From assembly GCF_016862095.1 (NCBI RefSeq), contig NZ_BOMH01000045.1, positions 62,001 through 126,000 of the forward strand: DNA of 64,000 nucleotides, in the 5' to 3' direction. Both the position numbers and the translations under genes were made by a program. This DNA comes from Actinoplanes cyaneus (GTDB taxonomy: Bacteria > Actinomycetota > Actinomycetes > Mycobacteriales > Micromonosporaceae). Position 1 is the first letter of the stretch. The number at the start of each line of letters is the position of its first letter. Below are positions 50,133-59,360 of this stretch, piece by piece. Under the pieces are notes generated by a model. It saw only the letters and a program-made list of their open reading frames with translations. It searched no databases and was not told where the DNA came from.

Positions 50133-52163
50133 ATGACGAATGCCGCCGTCGCCGCGCTCATCGCGCGATCGAATCGCCTGGGAGCGGATCCGCGCACCAC
50201 GAACTACGCCGGGGGCAACACCTCCGCCAAGGGCAGCGACCTGGACCCGGTCACCGGGGAGAACGTGGACCTGCTCTGGGTGAAGGGGTCCGGCGGCGAC
50301 CTGGGCACCCTGACCGAGAAGGGCCTGGCCGTGCTCCGGCTGGACCGGCTGCGCGCGCTGACCGGCGTCTACCCGGGGGTCGAGCGTGAGGACGAGATGG
50401 TCGCCGCGTTCGACTACTGCCTGCACGGCCGGGGCGGGGCCGCGCCGAGCATCGACACCGCGATGCACGGCCTGGTCGACGCGCCGCACGTGGATCATCT
50501 GCACCCGGACGCCGGCATCGCGATCGCGACGGCCGCGGACGGGCCGGCGCTGACCAAGGAGATCTTCGGCGACCGGGTGCTCTGGGTGGACTGGCGGCGT
50601 CCCGGGTTCCAGCTCGGACTGGACATCGCCGCGGCGCAGAAGGCGAACCCGCAGGCGATCGGCGTGATCCTGGGTGGCCACGGCATCACCGCCTGGGGCG
50701 CGACCAGCGAGGAGTGCGAGGCCAACTCGCAGGAGATCATCAACACCGCCGCGGCGTACCTCGCGGACCACGGCCGGAATGCACCTTTCGGTGAGGTGAG
50801 GCAGCAAGCGCTCGGCGAGACGGAGAGAAGGAAGCGCGCCGCCGAGCTCTTCCCGGTGATCCGCGGGCTGGCGTCGACCGACCGTCCCCAGGTCGGTCAC
50901 TTCACCGACTCCGACGTGGTCCTCGACTTCGTCGGCAGCGAGCGCCTCGCCGAGTTGGCCGCGCTGGGCACCTCCTGCCCGGACCATTTCCTGCGGACGA
51001 AGGTCAAGCCGCTGGTCCTGGACACCGCGCCGGACGCGCCCCTGGACGAGGTCGTCGACCGGCTCAAGGAGCTGCACGAGGCGTACCGGGCGGACTACCG
51101 CGCCTACTACGAGCGTCACGCGACCCCGGAGAGCCCGGCGATCCGCGGCGCCGACCCGGCGATCGTGCTGGTCCCGGGCGTGGGCATGTTCTCGTTCGGC
51201 GCGAACAAGCAGACCGCCCGCGTCGCCGGCGAGTTCTACGTCAACGCGATCAACGTGATGCGTGGCGCCGAGGCGATCTCGCGGTACGCCCCGATCGACG
51301 AGTCGGAGAAGTTCCGCATCGAGTACTGGTCCCTGGAGGAGGCCAAGCTCCAGCGGATGCCGAAGCCGAAGCCCCTCGCCACCCGGGTCGCGTTCGTGAC
51401 CGGCGGCGGTTCCGGCATCGGCCGTGCGATCGCGCTGCGCCTGGCCGCCGAGGGCGCGTGCGTCGTGGTCGCCGACCGGGACGCCGCCACCGCGGAGACC
51501 GTCGCGCGGGAGATCGGGGGCACCGACGCGGCCGTCTCGGTCACCGCCGACGTGACCGACGCCGCCGCGGTCGAGGCCGCCCTCGACGCGGCCGTGCTCG
51601 CGTTCGGCGGCGTGGACCTGATCGTCAACAACGCCGGCCTGTCCATCTCGAAGCCGCTGCTGGAGACCACCGAGCAGGACTGGGACCTGCAGCACGACGT
51701 GATGGCGAAGGGCTCGTTCCTGGTCGCGAAGGCCGCCGCGCGGATCCTGATCGCACAGGGCATGGGCGGCGATATCGTCTACATCTCCAGCAAGAACTCG
51801 CTGTTCGCGGGCCCGAACAACGTCGCCTACGGCGCCGCCAAGGCCGACCAGGCGCATCAGGTGCGCTTGCTGGCGGCCGAGCTGGGCGCTTTCGGCGTAC
51901 GGGTGAACGGCATCAACCCCGACGGGGTCGTCCGCGGATCGGGGATCTTCTCGTCCGGCTGGGGCGCGCAGCGTGCCGCGGTCTACGGCGTGCCGGAGGA
52001 GAAGCTGGGCGAGTTCTACGCGCAGCGCACCCTGCTCAAGCGCGAGGTGCTGCCGGACCACGTGGCGAACGCGGTCTTCGTGCTCACCGCCGGCGACCTG
52101 TCGCACACCACCGGCCTGCACATCCCCGTCGACGCGGGTGTCGCGGCGGCCTTCCTCCGATGA
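50133..52163 (+). CDS. rhaEW: Bifunctional rhamnulose-1-phosphate aldolase/lactaldehyde dehydrogenase
   Basis: A 676-residue fusion. The N-terminal class II aldolase domain (about 1-400) has NYAGGNTSAKG, LWVKGSGGDLG, HVDHLHPDAGIAIA (Zn ligands) and GGHGITAWG. The C-terminal short-chain dehydrogenase domain (about 425-676) has VTGGGSGIGRAIALRLA, IVNNAG, ISSKNSLFAGPNNVAYGAAKADQAHQVRLLAAELG (Tyr-x3-Lys) and VNGINPDGVVRGSGIF. Such fusions (B. subtilis RhaEW) split L-rhamnulose 1-phosphate into DHAP and L-lactaldehyde and oxidise the latter to L-lactate. ATG 50133 follows CTGAGGGA. It is the first gene of a five-gene overlapping operon. Confidence 0.93.
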   Translation: MTNAAVAALIARSNRLGADPRTTNYAGGNTSAKGSDLDPVTGENVDLLWVKGSGGDLGTLTEKGLAVLRLDRLRALTGVYPGVEREDEMVAAFDYCLHGRGGAAPSIDTAMHGLVDAPHVDHLHPDAGIAIATAADGPALTKEIFGDRVLWVDWRRPGFQLGLDIAAAQKANPQAIGVILGGHGITAWGATSEECEANSQEIINTAAAYLADHGRNAPFGEVRQQALGETERRKRAAELFPVIRGLASTDRPQVGHFTDSDVVLDFVGSERLAELAALGTSCPDHFLRTKVKPLVLDTAPDAPLDEVVDRLKELHEAYRADYRAYYERHATPESPAIRGADPAIVLVPGVGMFSFGANKQTARVAGEFYVNAINVMRGAEAISRYAPIDESEKFRIEYWSLEEAKLQRMPKPKPLATRVAFVTGGGSGIGRAIALRLAAEGACVVVADRDAATAETVAREIGGTDAAVSVTADVTDAAAVEAALDAAVLAFGGVDLIVNNAGLSISKPLLETTEQDWDLQHDVMAKGSFLVAKAAARILIAQGMGGDIVYISSKNSLFAGPNNVAYGAAKADQAHQVRLLAAELGAFGVRVNGINPDGVVRGSGIFSSGWGAQRAAVYGVPEEKLGEFYAQRTLLKREVLPDHVANAVFVLTAGDLSHTTGLHIPVDAGVAAAFLR

Positions 52164-53539
52164 CGCACCGGTTCGCCGCTGTCGACCTCGGCGCGTCCAG
52201 CGGGCGCGTCGTGGTCGGCACCTTCACTGAGGGCAAGCTGGACCTCGACGTCGTGCACCGGTTCCCGAACGAGCCGGTGCGGGCGGGCGGCACCCTGCAC
52301 TGGGACATCCTCGGGCTGTACCGGGGGGTGCTCGACGGGCTGAAGAAGGCCGGGCCGGTGGACAGCATCGGCATCGACTCGTGGGCGGTCGACTACGGCT
52401 TCCTCGACGCGGACGGGATGCTGCTCGGCAACCCGGTGCACTACCGGGACGCGCGGACGGACGGGGTCGCCGCGCGGGTGCGGGACCTCTACGACGTCAA
52501 CGGGCTGCAGACGTTGCCGTTCAACACGGTCTACCAGTTGGTGGCGGCCGCCGGGACCCGGCAGTACGCGGCGGCGAGGACGATGCTGCTCGTGCCGGAT
52601 CTGCTGGCGTACTGGCTGACCGGGGAGATCGGTGCCGAGTACACGAACGCCTCGACGACCGGGCTGCTCGACGTCCGTACCGGGGACTGGGCCTGGCCCT
52701 TGATCGGGGAATTGGGGTTGCGGGCCGAGCTCTTCCCGCCGATCCGGCGGCCGGGCGACGTGATCGGGCGTTTCGAGGGAACCCCGGTGGTCGCGGTGGG
52801 CTCGCACGACACGGCGTCGGCGGTGGTCGCGGTTCCGGCACAGGACACCGATTTCGCGTACGTCAGTTCGGGCACCTGGTCCCTGGTGGGCCTGGAGCTG
52901 GACACGCCGGTGCTCAGCGACTCCTCCCGCGCGGCGAACTTCACCAACGAGGGCGGGGTCGACGGGACCGTTCGCTATCTGCGCAATGTGATGGGCCTGT
53001 GGCCGTTGCAGGAGTGCATGCGCGAGTGGGGCTCGCCGGACATCGCGGAGCTGCTCCGGGCGGCGGAGCGGGAGCCGGCGCTGCGCTACGTGGTCGACCT
53101 GGACGATCCGGTCTTCCTGCCGCCCGGGGACATGACCGGTCGCCTGCGCGAAGCTGCCGGCCTTCCCGGCGAGGCGGGCCCGGCGACGGTCACGCGGTGC
53201 ATCCTGGACAGCCTGGCGCTCGCACAACGGCGTGCGGTGCGCCAGGCGCGGGAGCTCGCCGGCACGTCACCGGCAGTGGTGCACCTGGTCGGCGGCGGCG
53301 CCCGCAACGAGCTGCTGTGCCGGCTGACCGCCGACGCCACCGGGCTTCCGGTGCTCGCCGGGCCGGTCGAGGCCACCGCCATCGGTAATCTGCTGGTGCA
53401 GGCGCGCGCCGCCGGGGTCGTCCCCGGCGGGCTCGATGCGATGCGCGCGCTGGTGCGGCAGACTCAACAGATCGTGCGCTACGAGCCGCGCGGCGACGAC
53501 GACCTCTGGCGGGCCGCCGCCGCGCGAGTGGGGAGGTGA
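52160..53539 (+). CDS. rhaB: Rhamnulokinase
   Basis: A 459-residue FGGY-family kinase. N-terminal nucleotide motif FAAVDLGASSGRVVVG, substrate region GIDSWAVDYGFLDADGMLLGNPVHYRDARTDG, SHDTASAVVAVP, and the ATP-domain motifs YVSSGTWSLVGLELDTPVL and VHLVGGGARNELLCRLTADATGLPV, all close to RhaB. It phosphorylates L-rhamnulose at C1 to feed the aldolase encoded just upstream. ATG 52160 overlaps the rhaEW stop (ATGA), showing translational coupling. The isomerase that makes rhamnulose and a rhamnose transporter are not in the window. Confidence 0.93.
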   Translation: MTHRFAAVDLGASSGRVVVGTFTEGKLDLDVVHRFPNEPVRAGGTLHWDILGLYRGVLDGLKKAGPVDSIGIDSWAVDYGFLDADGMLLGNPVHYRDARTDGVAARVRDLYDVNGLQTLPFNTVYQLVAAAGTRQYAAARTMLLVPDLLAYWLTGEIGAEYTNASTTGLLDVRTGDWAWPLIGELGLRAELFPPIRRPGDVIGRFEGTPVVAVGSHDTASAVVAVPAQDTDFAYVSSGTWSLVGLELDTPVLSDSSRAANFTNEGGVDGTVRYLRNVMGLWPLQECMREWGSPDIAELLRAAEREPALRYVVDLDDPVFLPPGDMTGRLREAAGLPGEAGPATVTRCILDSLALAQRRAVRQARELAGTSPAVVHLVGGGARNELLCRLTADATGLPVLAGPVEATAIGNLLVQARAAGVVPGGLDAMRALVRQTQQIVRYEPRGDDDLWRAAAARVGR

Positions 53540-54267
53540 CCGTGCGGATCGCGCTCTTCGCGACGTGCCTCGCCGACACCCTGTTCCCGGAGGCGGCCAA
53601 GGCCACCGTCCGGCTGCTGGAACGCCTCGGCCACGAGGTCGTGTTCCCCTCCGAGCAGACGTGCTGCGGGCAGATGCACGTCAACACCGGTTACCAGAGG
53701 GATGCGTTACCGCTGGTCAAGCGATATGTTCAGACCTTCTCGCCGTACGACGTGATCGTCGCGCCGTCCGGGTCGTGCGTCGGGTCGATCCGGCATCAGC
53801 ACGCCATGGTGGCCGCCGCGGCCGGCGAGGCGGGGCTGGCCGCGCGCGCCGGGGACGTGGGCGCCCGGACGTACGAGCTGTCCGAGCTGCTCGTCGACGT
53901 GCTGAAGGTGGAGGACGTGGGGGCGTACTACCCGCACCGGGTCACCTACCACCCGACGTGTCACAGCCTGCGGATGATCAGGGTCGGGGACAAGCCGTTA
54001 CGGCTGCTGCGCAACGTTCGCGGCCTGGAACTGGTCGAGCTGCCGGCCGCGGAGCAGTGCTGCGGCTTCGGCGGCACGTTCTCGGTCAAGAACGCGGAGA
54101 CGTCGGCGGCCATGCTCGCGGACAAGATGACCACCATCGAGTCGACCGGCGCCTCCGTGTGCACGGCCGGGGATGCCTCGTGCCTGATGCACATCGGTGG
54201 CGGTCTGCGGCGGAAGGATTCCGGAGTGAAGACCGTGCACCTGGCCGAGATCCTGGCCGCGACATGA
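53536..54267 (+). CDS. lutA: Lactate utilisation protein A, Fe-S (CCG domain) subunit
   Basis: A 243-residue protein with two CCG domains: EQTCCGQMHVNTGY and SGSCVG in the first, YHPTCHSLR and EQCCGFGGTFSVKN in the second. These motifs bind Fe-S or heterodisulfide-type clusters. In LutABC the complex oxidises L-lactate to pyruvate. The GTG at 53536 overlaps the rhaB stop (GTGA). Placement after rhaEW and rhaB means the lactate made from rhamnose is consumed by the same operon. Confidence 0.93.
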   Translation: MTVRIALFATCLADTLFPEAAKATVRLLERLGHEVVFPSEQTCCGQMHVNTGYQRDALPLVKRYVQTFSPYDVIVAPSGSCVGSIRHQHAMVAAAAGEAGLAARAGDVGARTYELSELLVDVLKVEDVGAYYPHRVTYHPTCHSLRMIRVGDKPLRLLRNVRGLELVELPAAEQCCGFGGTFSVKNAETSAAMLADKMTTIESTGASVCTAGDASCLMHIGGGLRRKDSGVKTVHLAEILAAT

Positions 54268-55682
54268 CGACCTTCCTGGGCATGCCGGCCACCGCGCCCC
54301 GCGGCGTCGGGCACCTGCGCGGCGACGAGCCGTTCCCGGCCGCCGCGCACAAGGCGCTCGCGAACGACCAGTTGCGGCGCAACCTGCGGCACGCGACCAC
54401 CACGATCCGCGGCAAGTCCGGCCGGGTGATCGCGGAGCTGCCGGACTGGCAGGAGCTGCGCTCGGCCGGCTCGGCGATCAAGGCCGACGTGATGTCCCGG
54501 CTTCCCGAGCTGCTGGAACAGCTGGAGGCCCGGGTCACCGAGCGCGGCGGCGTGGTGCACTGGGCCGCCGACGCGAACGAGGCCAACGCGATCGTCACCG
54601 ACCTGGTGCGACAGACCGGCTCGGAGCGGGTCATCAAGGTCAAGTCGATGGCCACCCAGGAGATCGCGCTCAACGAGGCCCTCGAAGCGGCCGGGATCCA
54701 GCCGGTCGAGACCGACCTGGCCGAGCTGATCGTGCAGCTCGGCAACGACAAGCCGAGCCACATCCTGGTGCCGGCGATCCACCGGAACCGCTCGGAGATC
54801 CGGGAGATCTTCCTCGCGGCGATGCCCGGGGTGGACCCGGCGCTGACCGACGACCCGCCGGTGCTGGCCGCGGCCGCCCGGAAGTACCTGCGCGAGACGT
54901 TCCTGTCGACGAAGGTCGCGATCAGCGGGGCGAACTTCGGCATCGCCGAGACCGGGACGCTCGCCGTCGTCGAGTCCGAGGGCAACGGGCGGATGTGCCT
55001 GACCCTGCCCGAGACGCTGATCACCGTCATGGGCATCGAGAAGGTCGTGCCGGCGTGGCAGGACCTGGAGGTGTTCCTGCAACTGCTGCCGCGGGCGTCG
55101 ACGGGGGAGCGGATGAACCCGTACACGACCATGTGGACCGGGGTAACGCCCGGGGACGGGCCGCAGAACTTCCACCTGGTGCTGCTCGACAACGGGCGCA
55201 GCGCGGTGCTCGCCGACGAGGCGGGGCGGTCGGCACTGCACTGCATCCGGTGCTCGGCGTGCCTCAACGTGTGCCCGGTCTACGAACGGACCGGCGGGCA
55301 CGCGTACGGGTCGGTCTATCCCGGGCCGATCGGGGCGGTGCTGTCCCCGCAGCTCACCGGGGTCGAGGACAACGCTTCGCTGCCGTTCGCGTCGTCGCTG
55401 TGCGGGGCGTGCTTCGACGCCTGTCCCGTGAAGATCGACATCCCGTCGATCCTGGTGCACCTGCGGAACCGGGCGCCGCACGGGCGGATCGAGCGGGCCG
55501 CGATGCGGGCGGCGGCGTACACGATGGACCGGCCGAAGCTGTACGCCCGCGCGCAACGGGCCGCCAAGCTCGCGCGGATCGCCGGGCGCCGCGGTCGTGG
55601 CCTGCCGCTGGGGTGGAACGAGGCGCGTGACCTGCCGGAGATCCCCGAGCAGACCTTCCGCGATTGGTGGGCGTCGCGATGA
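54264..55682 (+). CDS. lutB: Lactate utilisation protein B, Fe-S protein
   Basis: A 472-residue protein. The N-terminal LUD domain has VIKVKSMATQEIALNEALEAAG and GANFGIAETGTLAVVESEGNGRMCLTLPE; the C-terminal part carries two ferredoxin-like clusters, CIRCSACLNVCPVY and CGACFDACPVKIDIPSI, then a tail found in LutB. It is the main electron-transfer subunit of the LutABC L-lactate dehydrogenase complex. ATG 54264 overlaps the lutA stop. All cluster Cys are present, so the subunit looks functional. Confidence 0.95.
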   Translation: MTTFLGMPATAPRGVGHLRGDEPFPAAAHKALANDQLRRNLRHATTTIRGKSGRVIAELPDWQELRSAGSAIKADVMSRLPELLEQLEARVTERGGVVHWAADANEANAIVTDLVRQTGSERVIKVKSMATQEIALNEALEAAGIQPVETDLAELIVQLGNDKPSHILVPAIHRNRSEIREIFLAAMPGVDPALTDDPPVLAAAARKYLRETFLSTKVAISGANFGIAETGTLAVVESEGNGRMCLTLPETLITVMGIEKVVPAWQDLEVFLQLLPRASTGERMNPYTTMWTGVTPGDGPQNFHLVLLDNGRSAVLADEAGRSALHCIRCSACLNVCPVYERTGGHAYGSVYPGPIGAVLSPQLTGVEDNASLPFASSLCGACFDACPVKIDIPSILVHLRNRAPHGRIERAAMRAAAYTMDRPKLYARAQRAAKLARIAGRRGRGLPLGWNEARDLPEIPEQTFRDWWASR

Positions 55683-56269
55683 GCGCGAAGGACGTGATCC
55701 TGGGACGGGTGCGGGCGGCACTGCGGGACGCTCCCGCCCCGGGGCCGGCGCCGCGCGACTACCGGCGTACGTTCCCGGCCGCCGACCTCGACGTGCTGGT
55801 CGACCGGCTCGTGGACTACAAGGCGTCGGTGCGGCGGATCCCGGCGGACGCCGTGGCGGCGGTCGCCGCGGAGATCGCGGGCGGGACCGTCGTGGTGCCG
55901 CCCGGGCTGCCGTCGTCCTGGCGCCCCGACGGTGCCCTGGTCGACGACGACCTTCCGCCGGACCGGATCGCCGCCGCCGACGCGGTCCTGACCGCCGCGG
56001 CGATCGCCGTCGCCGAGACCGGGACGATCGTGCTCGACGCGTCACCGGACCAGGGGCGGCGCATCATCACGCTCCTGCCGGACGTGCACATCGTCGTCCT
56101 GCACCCCCGTCAGGTGGTGGCCTCGGTCCCGGAGGCCGTCGCCCGCCTCGACCCGGCGCGTCCACTGACCTGGATCAGCGGGCCGTCGGCGACCAGTGAC
56201 ATCGAGCTGAACCGGGTCGAGGGCGTGCACGGGCCCCGCCATCTCCACGTCCTGCTCCTGGAGCCGTAG
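55679..56269 (+). CDS. lutC: Lactate utilisation protein C
   Basis: A 196-residue LUD-domain protein (DUF162): KDVILGRVRAALRD at the start, then AADAVLTAAAIAVAETGTIVLDASPDQGRRIITLLPDVHIVVLHPRQVVASVPEAV and WISGPSATSDIELNRVEGVHGPRHLHVLLLEP, matching LutC. ATG 55679 overlaps the lutB stop; a start at 55664 would extend into lutB by six codons and is less likely. It is the last gene of the operon and completes the LutABC set. Confidence 0.94.
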   Translation: MSAKDVILGRVRAALRDAPAPGPAPRDYRRTFPAADLDVLVDRLVDYKASVRRIPADAVAAVAAEIAGGTVVVPPGLPSSWRPDGALVDDDLPPDRIAAADAVLTAAAIAVAETGTIVLDASPDQGRRIITLLPDVHIVVLHPRQVVASVPEAVARLDPARPLTWISGPSATSDIELNRVEGVHGPRHLHVLLLEP

Positions 56270-56292
56270 GGCGGCGCCGCCCGGCGCGTGGA

Positions 56293-56958
56293 TCAGGGGC
56301 GGGGCAGCACGCCCAGAAGGGCCGCGGTCAACGCCAGCCGCAGCGAGTCCTTCAGCTCCAGGTGGAAGCGGGCCAGCTCGGGCTCGGCCTGATAGGCGGC
56401 CAGGAGGCTGGGTGGGGGCGCGCTGTAGGCCGACAGCGCACCGGCCAGCACCATGGTCTGCAGGCTGAACAGGGTCGCGTCGTCGCCCAGCTCCGGCAGG
56501 TACTTCCCGATCAGGGCGGTCATGGTCGTCAGCCGCTCCAGCGAGGCGCGCTTGTAGCGGCTGACGACCTCGACCGAGACGTTGTGCTCCAGGACGCTGC
56601 CCTGGGCGCCGAACAGGTCGCACAGGGTCACCCGGGCGGCGAGCGAGCGGCTGAGGACGCCGGCCACCGCTGTCGCCCGCTCCGGCATGGGCTGCTTCTC
56701 GTCGACGCCGTCGGCCAGCTCGCCGGCGAGCTCCGTCAGCCACTCCTTCAGGAAGTGGTCGAGCAGCTCCAGCAGCACCGCCTCGCGCGACTCGAAGTAG
56801 CGCAGCACGTTCGGTTTCGCCAGGCCGACCCGGCGGCTGAGCTCGTTCAAGGTCACCGCGGCCACCGGCATCTCGTCGAGCATCGCCGATGCCATGTCGA
56901 GGATCGCCCGCCGGCGGATCTCCCGCTGCTCCTCAGTTCGCGCCCGCTGGAACGTCAC
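56293..56958 (-). CDS. TetR-family repressor
   Basis: A 221-residue regulator. The N-terminal DNA-binding domain reads RAILDMASAMLDEMPVAAVTLNELSRRVGLAKPNVLRYFESREAVLLELLDHFLKEW; the rest is the variable helical ligand domain. Divergent from an SDR gene at 57068. The 109-bp space between the two starts contains three copies of GTACC-N3-GGTAC, so it probably represses the SDR gene and itself. It is convergent with the lut operon, with 23 bp between stops. Confidence 0.9.
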   Translation of the reverse strand: MTFQRARTEEQREIRRRAILDMASAMLDEMPVAAVTLNELSRRVGLAKPNVLRYFESREAVLLELLDHFLKEWLTELAGELADGVDEKQPMPERATAVAGVLSRSLAARVTLCDLFGAQGSVLEHNVSVEVVSRYKRASLERLTTMTALIGKYLPELGDDATLFSLQTMVLAGALSAYSAPPPSLLAAYQAEPELARFHLELKDSLRLALTAALLGVLPRP

Positions 56959-56977
56959 GATCGACAGCCTAACTTAA

Positions 56978-57045
56978 GTACCTGCGGTACGTTGACAACG
57001 TACCGCAGGTACTTTAACGTCGTCGGTGCAAGATACCTTCGGTAC
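56978..57045. promoter_or_regulatory. Three phased operator sites, GTACC-N3-GGTAC
   Basis: Sites at 56978-56990, 57000-57012 and 57033-57045 (the last with A for G at the first position). Centres are 22 and 33 bp apart, i.e. two and three helical turns. The first two sit inside a larger perfect 18-bp inverted repeat (56976-56993/56997-57014). They lie between the divergent TetR and SDR genes. Confidence 0.75.
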
Positions 57046-57067
57046 TTTAGTTGATGGGGAGCCTGGC

Positions 57068-57994
57068 ATGGACGAGAAGTGGTCGACGGCGAACATTCCG
57101 GACCAGCGCGGGCGGGTCGCGGTCGTGACCGGAGCCAACACCGGCTTGGGGTATGAGACCGCCAGGGCGCTCGCCGGGCGGGGGGCCTCGGTGGTGCTCG
57201 CCGTGCGCGACGCCGGCAAGGGCAGGCAGGCCGCCGCCCGCATGACCGGCGACGTGACAGTGCAGGAGCTGGACCTCACCTCGCTCGACTCCGTCCGGAC
57301 CGCCGCGGCGGCGCTGCGATCCCGGCTCGGCCGGCTCGACCTGCTGATCAACAACGCCGGGGTGATGTACACGCCGAAGCAGAGCACCCGCGACGGCTTC
57401 GAGATGCAGTTCGGCACCAACCACCTCGGACACTTCGCGCTCACCGGGCTGCTGCTCGACCTGATGCTGCCGGTGCCCGGCTCGCGCGTGGTGACGGTCA
57501 GCAGCACCGGGCACCGCATCCGGGCCGGGATCCACTTCGACGACCCGCAGTGGGAGCGGTCGTACAGCAGGGTCGGCGCCTACGGCCAGTCCAAGCTGGC
57601 CAACCTGATGTTCACCTACGAGTTGCAGCGCCGCCTCACCCCGCACGGCACCACCGTCGCGGTGGCCGCGCACCCCGGCATCTCCAGCACCGAACTGATG
57701 CGCAACACCCCTGCGGCCCTGCGGCTCCCGGTCACCTGGCTCGCGCCGCTGATCACCCAGACGGCGGCGATGGGCGCGCTGCCGACCCTGCGCGCCGCCA
57801 CCGACCCCGCCGTGCTCGGCGGTCAGTACTACGGCCCCGGCGGACGCAACCAGGTCAAGGGCCACCCGCGACTGGTCACCTCCAGCCCGCAGTCGTACGA
57901 CGTGGCTGTCCAGCAGCGGCTGTGGGCCCTCTCGGAGGACCTCACCGGAGTGCGGTTCCCCCTGGGGGCGCCGCTCTCCACCGCTCCCCGCTGA
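57068..57994 (+). CDS. Short-chain dehydrogenase/reductase, retinol-dehydrogenase-like
   Basis: A 308-residue SDR. Cofactor motif VAVVTGANTGLGYETARALAGRG, NNAG (LLINNAGVMYTPK), catalytic Ser in VVTVSSTGHR and Tyr-x3-Lys in RVGAYGQSKLANLMFTYEL. The length and HPGISSTEL tail fit the actinobacterial retinol-dehydrogenase-like group, NADP-dependent by family. ATG 57068 is chosen over a start at 57026, which would overlap the operators. Substrate unknown; expression is probably controlled by the divergent TetR. Confidence 0.88.
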   Translation: MDEKWSTANIPDQRGRVAVVTGANTGLGYETARALAGRGASVVLAVRDAGKGRQAAARMTGDVTVQELDLTSLDSVRTAAAALRSRLGRLDLLINNAGVMYTPKQSTRDGFEMQFGTNHLGHFALTGLLLDLMLPVPGSRVVTVSSTGHRIRAGIHFDDPQWERSYSRVGAYGQSKLANLMFTYELQRRLTPHGTTVAVAAHPGISSTELMRNTPAALRLPVTWLAPLITQTAAMGALPTLRAATDPAVLGGQYYGPGGRNQVKGHPRLVTSSPQSYDVAVQQRLWALSEDLTGVRFPLGAPLSTAPR

Positions 57995-58091
57995 GCCGTC
58001 GCGGACGTGATCGCCGGCTTCGAGCGGACCGGGTCGGCGTGAGCTGTCGCGGGCATCTTGTCACGCTGCCGGAGGCAACCAGGCGGGCGGC

Positions 58092-58553
58092 TCAGTCGAA
58101 GTCGATGCGCATCAGTCTGCTGGCGGCCCAGTCCTCCCGCCGGGTCGGTCGAATGGTGCCGGGGTCGTGGGGCTGGTTGAGGTCGTCGACGATGGCCGTG
58201 ATGACCGCGGCCCGTTCGGTGGGATCGGTGACCGTCGTCGCGTGCGCCGGCAGGTCCGCTCTGATGCCGTTCTTGAGGTGGAAGGTGAAAGCGGGGTTCG
58301 CTCTCAGGTTCGCGTACCAGCCGGTCGCGCCTCCGCCCGCTCCGCTGCAGAGATAGGTAGCGCCGTTGGCGCGATAGAAGAAGATCTCGATGCGGCGGGG
58401 TCGTCCGGTACGCCGGCCGGTGGTGGTGATGTCCACGATGCGTTCGCGGGTCCCGGCCGCGGGCGTGATCTCGATGGCGCGCCTGATCTGGTGCGGCAGG
58501 TGCGCCAGTGGGTCGAGCACGCTGCGCTCGGCATGCTGGCTCGCGGAGGTCAT
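58092..58553 (-). CDS. Nitroreductase/deazaflavin-dependent (Ddn-like) oxidoreductase
   Basis: A 153-residue split-barrel protein. It matches the F420-dependent Ddn/FDOR-A family: RIVDITTTGRRTGRPRRIEIFFYRANGATYLCSGAGG, GWYANLRANPAFTFHLKNGIRADLPAHATTVTDPTERAAVI. The GRxTGxxR...E pattern is typical. The start overlaps the stop of the upstream SDR gene (ATGA), so the two are one operon. The substrate is unknown. It adds a second F420-related enzyme to the window. Confidence 0.87.
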   Translation of the reverse strand: MTSASQHAERSVLDPLAHLPHQIRRAIEITPAAGTRERIVDITTTGRRTGRPRRIEIFFYRANGATYLCSGAGGGATGWYANLRANPAFTFHLKNGIRADLPAHATTVTDPTERAAVITAIVDDLNQPHDPGTIRPTRREDWAASRLMRIDFD

Positions 58554-59329
58554 ACGGTTTCCTTCTGCAGCGCGGGGCCGAGGAGCAGGCCACCGTCGAC
58601 GACGTACTCGGCGCCGGTGACGAAGGCCGCGTCCGGCGAGATGAGGAACAGCAGCAGCGCGGTGATGTCGGCGGGCTGTCCCAGTCGCGGGACGGCGAAC
58701 GGCTCGGGCGAGTAGAAGTCGGCGATCGGGGCGTGGGCGCCGGCCGCCGGCTCGGTGATGAACGGGGTGGCGATGACGCCGGGGTGGATGGCGTTGACGC
58801 GAATGCTGTCGCGGCCCAGTTCGAGGGCGGCGGTCTGGGTGAGCCCCCGGATCGCCCACTTGCTGGCGACATAGGGCGCGTAGAAGGCGGTGCCGCCGGT
58901 GGCCATGACGGAGGCGATGTTGACGATCGCTCCTCCTCCCGCGCGTCGCAGCGCCGGGGCGGCCGCCTTGATGCCGAGGAAGGTGCCGGTGAGATTGATG
59001 TCGAGGATGCGAGCCCAGGTGGCCCGGTCGGTGGCCTCGATGAGGGCCGGCGGGTTCTGCACCCCGGCGTTGTTGACCAGGACGGTGAGCGCGCCGAAGG
59101 TCTTCTCGGTCTCCGCGACGGCGGCGGCCCACGACTCCTCCCGGGAGACGTCGAGGTGGACGAAACGCGCCCGGTCTCCCAGCTCGGCGGCCAGCTCGGC
59201 GCCGCGGTCGGCATCGAGGGCGCCGATGACGACGTTGGCGCCCTCGGCGTGCAGGGCGCGGACGTGGCTGGCTCCCTGCCCGCCGGTGCCGCCGGTCACG
59301 AGAACGGTCTGATGGGCGAAGCGGGACAT
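58550..59329 (-). CDS. Short-chain dehydrogenase/reductase (3-oxoacyl-ACP reductase-like)
   Basis: A 259-residue classical SDR. Cofactor motif VLVTGGTGGQGASHVRAL, VLVNNAGV, catalytic Ser in IVNIASVMA, Tyr-x3-Lys in YAPYVASKWAIRGLTQTAALEL, and IRVNAIHPGVIATPF. ATG 59329 follows GGAGG. First gene of a two-gene operon with the Ddn-like protein; divergent from the TetR gene. The strongly similar pair of 22-bp operators lies in between. Substrate unknown. Confidence 0.9.
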   Translation of the reverse strand: MSRFAHQTVLVTGGTGGQGASHVRALHAEGANVVIGALDADRGAELAAELGDRARFVHLDVSREESWAAAVAETEKTFGALTVLVNNAGVQNPPALIEATDRATWARILDINLTGTFLGIKAAAPALRRAGGGAIVNIASVMATGGTAFYAPYVASKWAIRGLTQTAALELGRDSIRVNAIHPGVIATPFITEPAAGAHAPIADFYSPEPFAVPRLGQPADITALLLFLISPDAAFVTGAEYVVDGGLLLGPALQKETV

Positions 59330-59360
59330 CTGATCCTCCGGGGACGAACGAGCGACAGCA

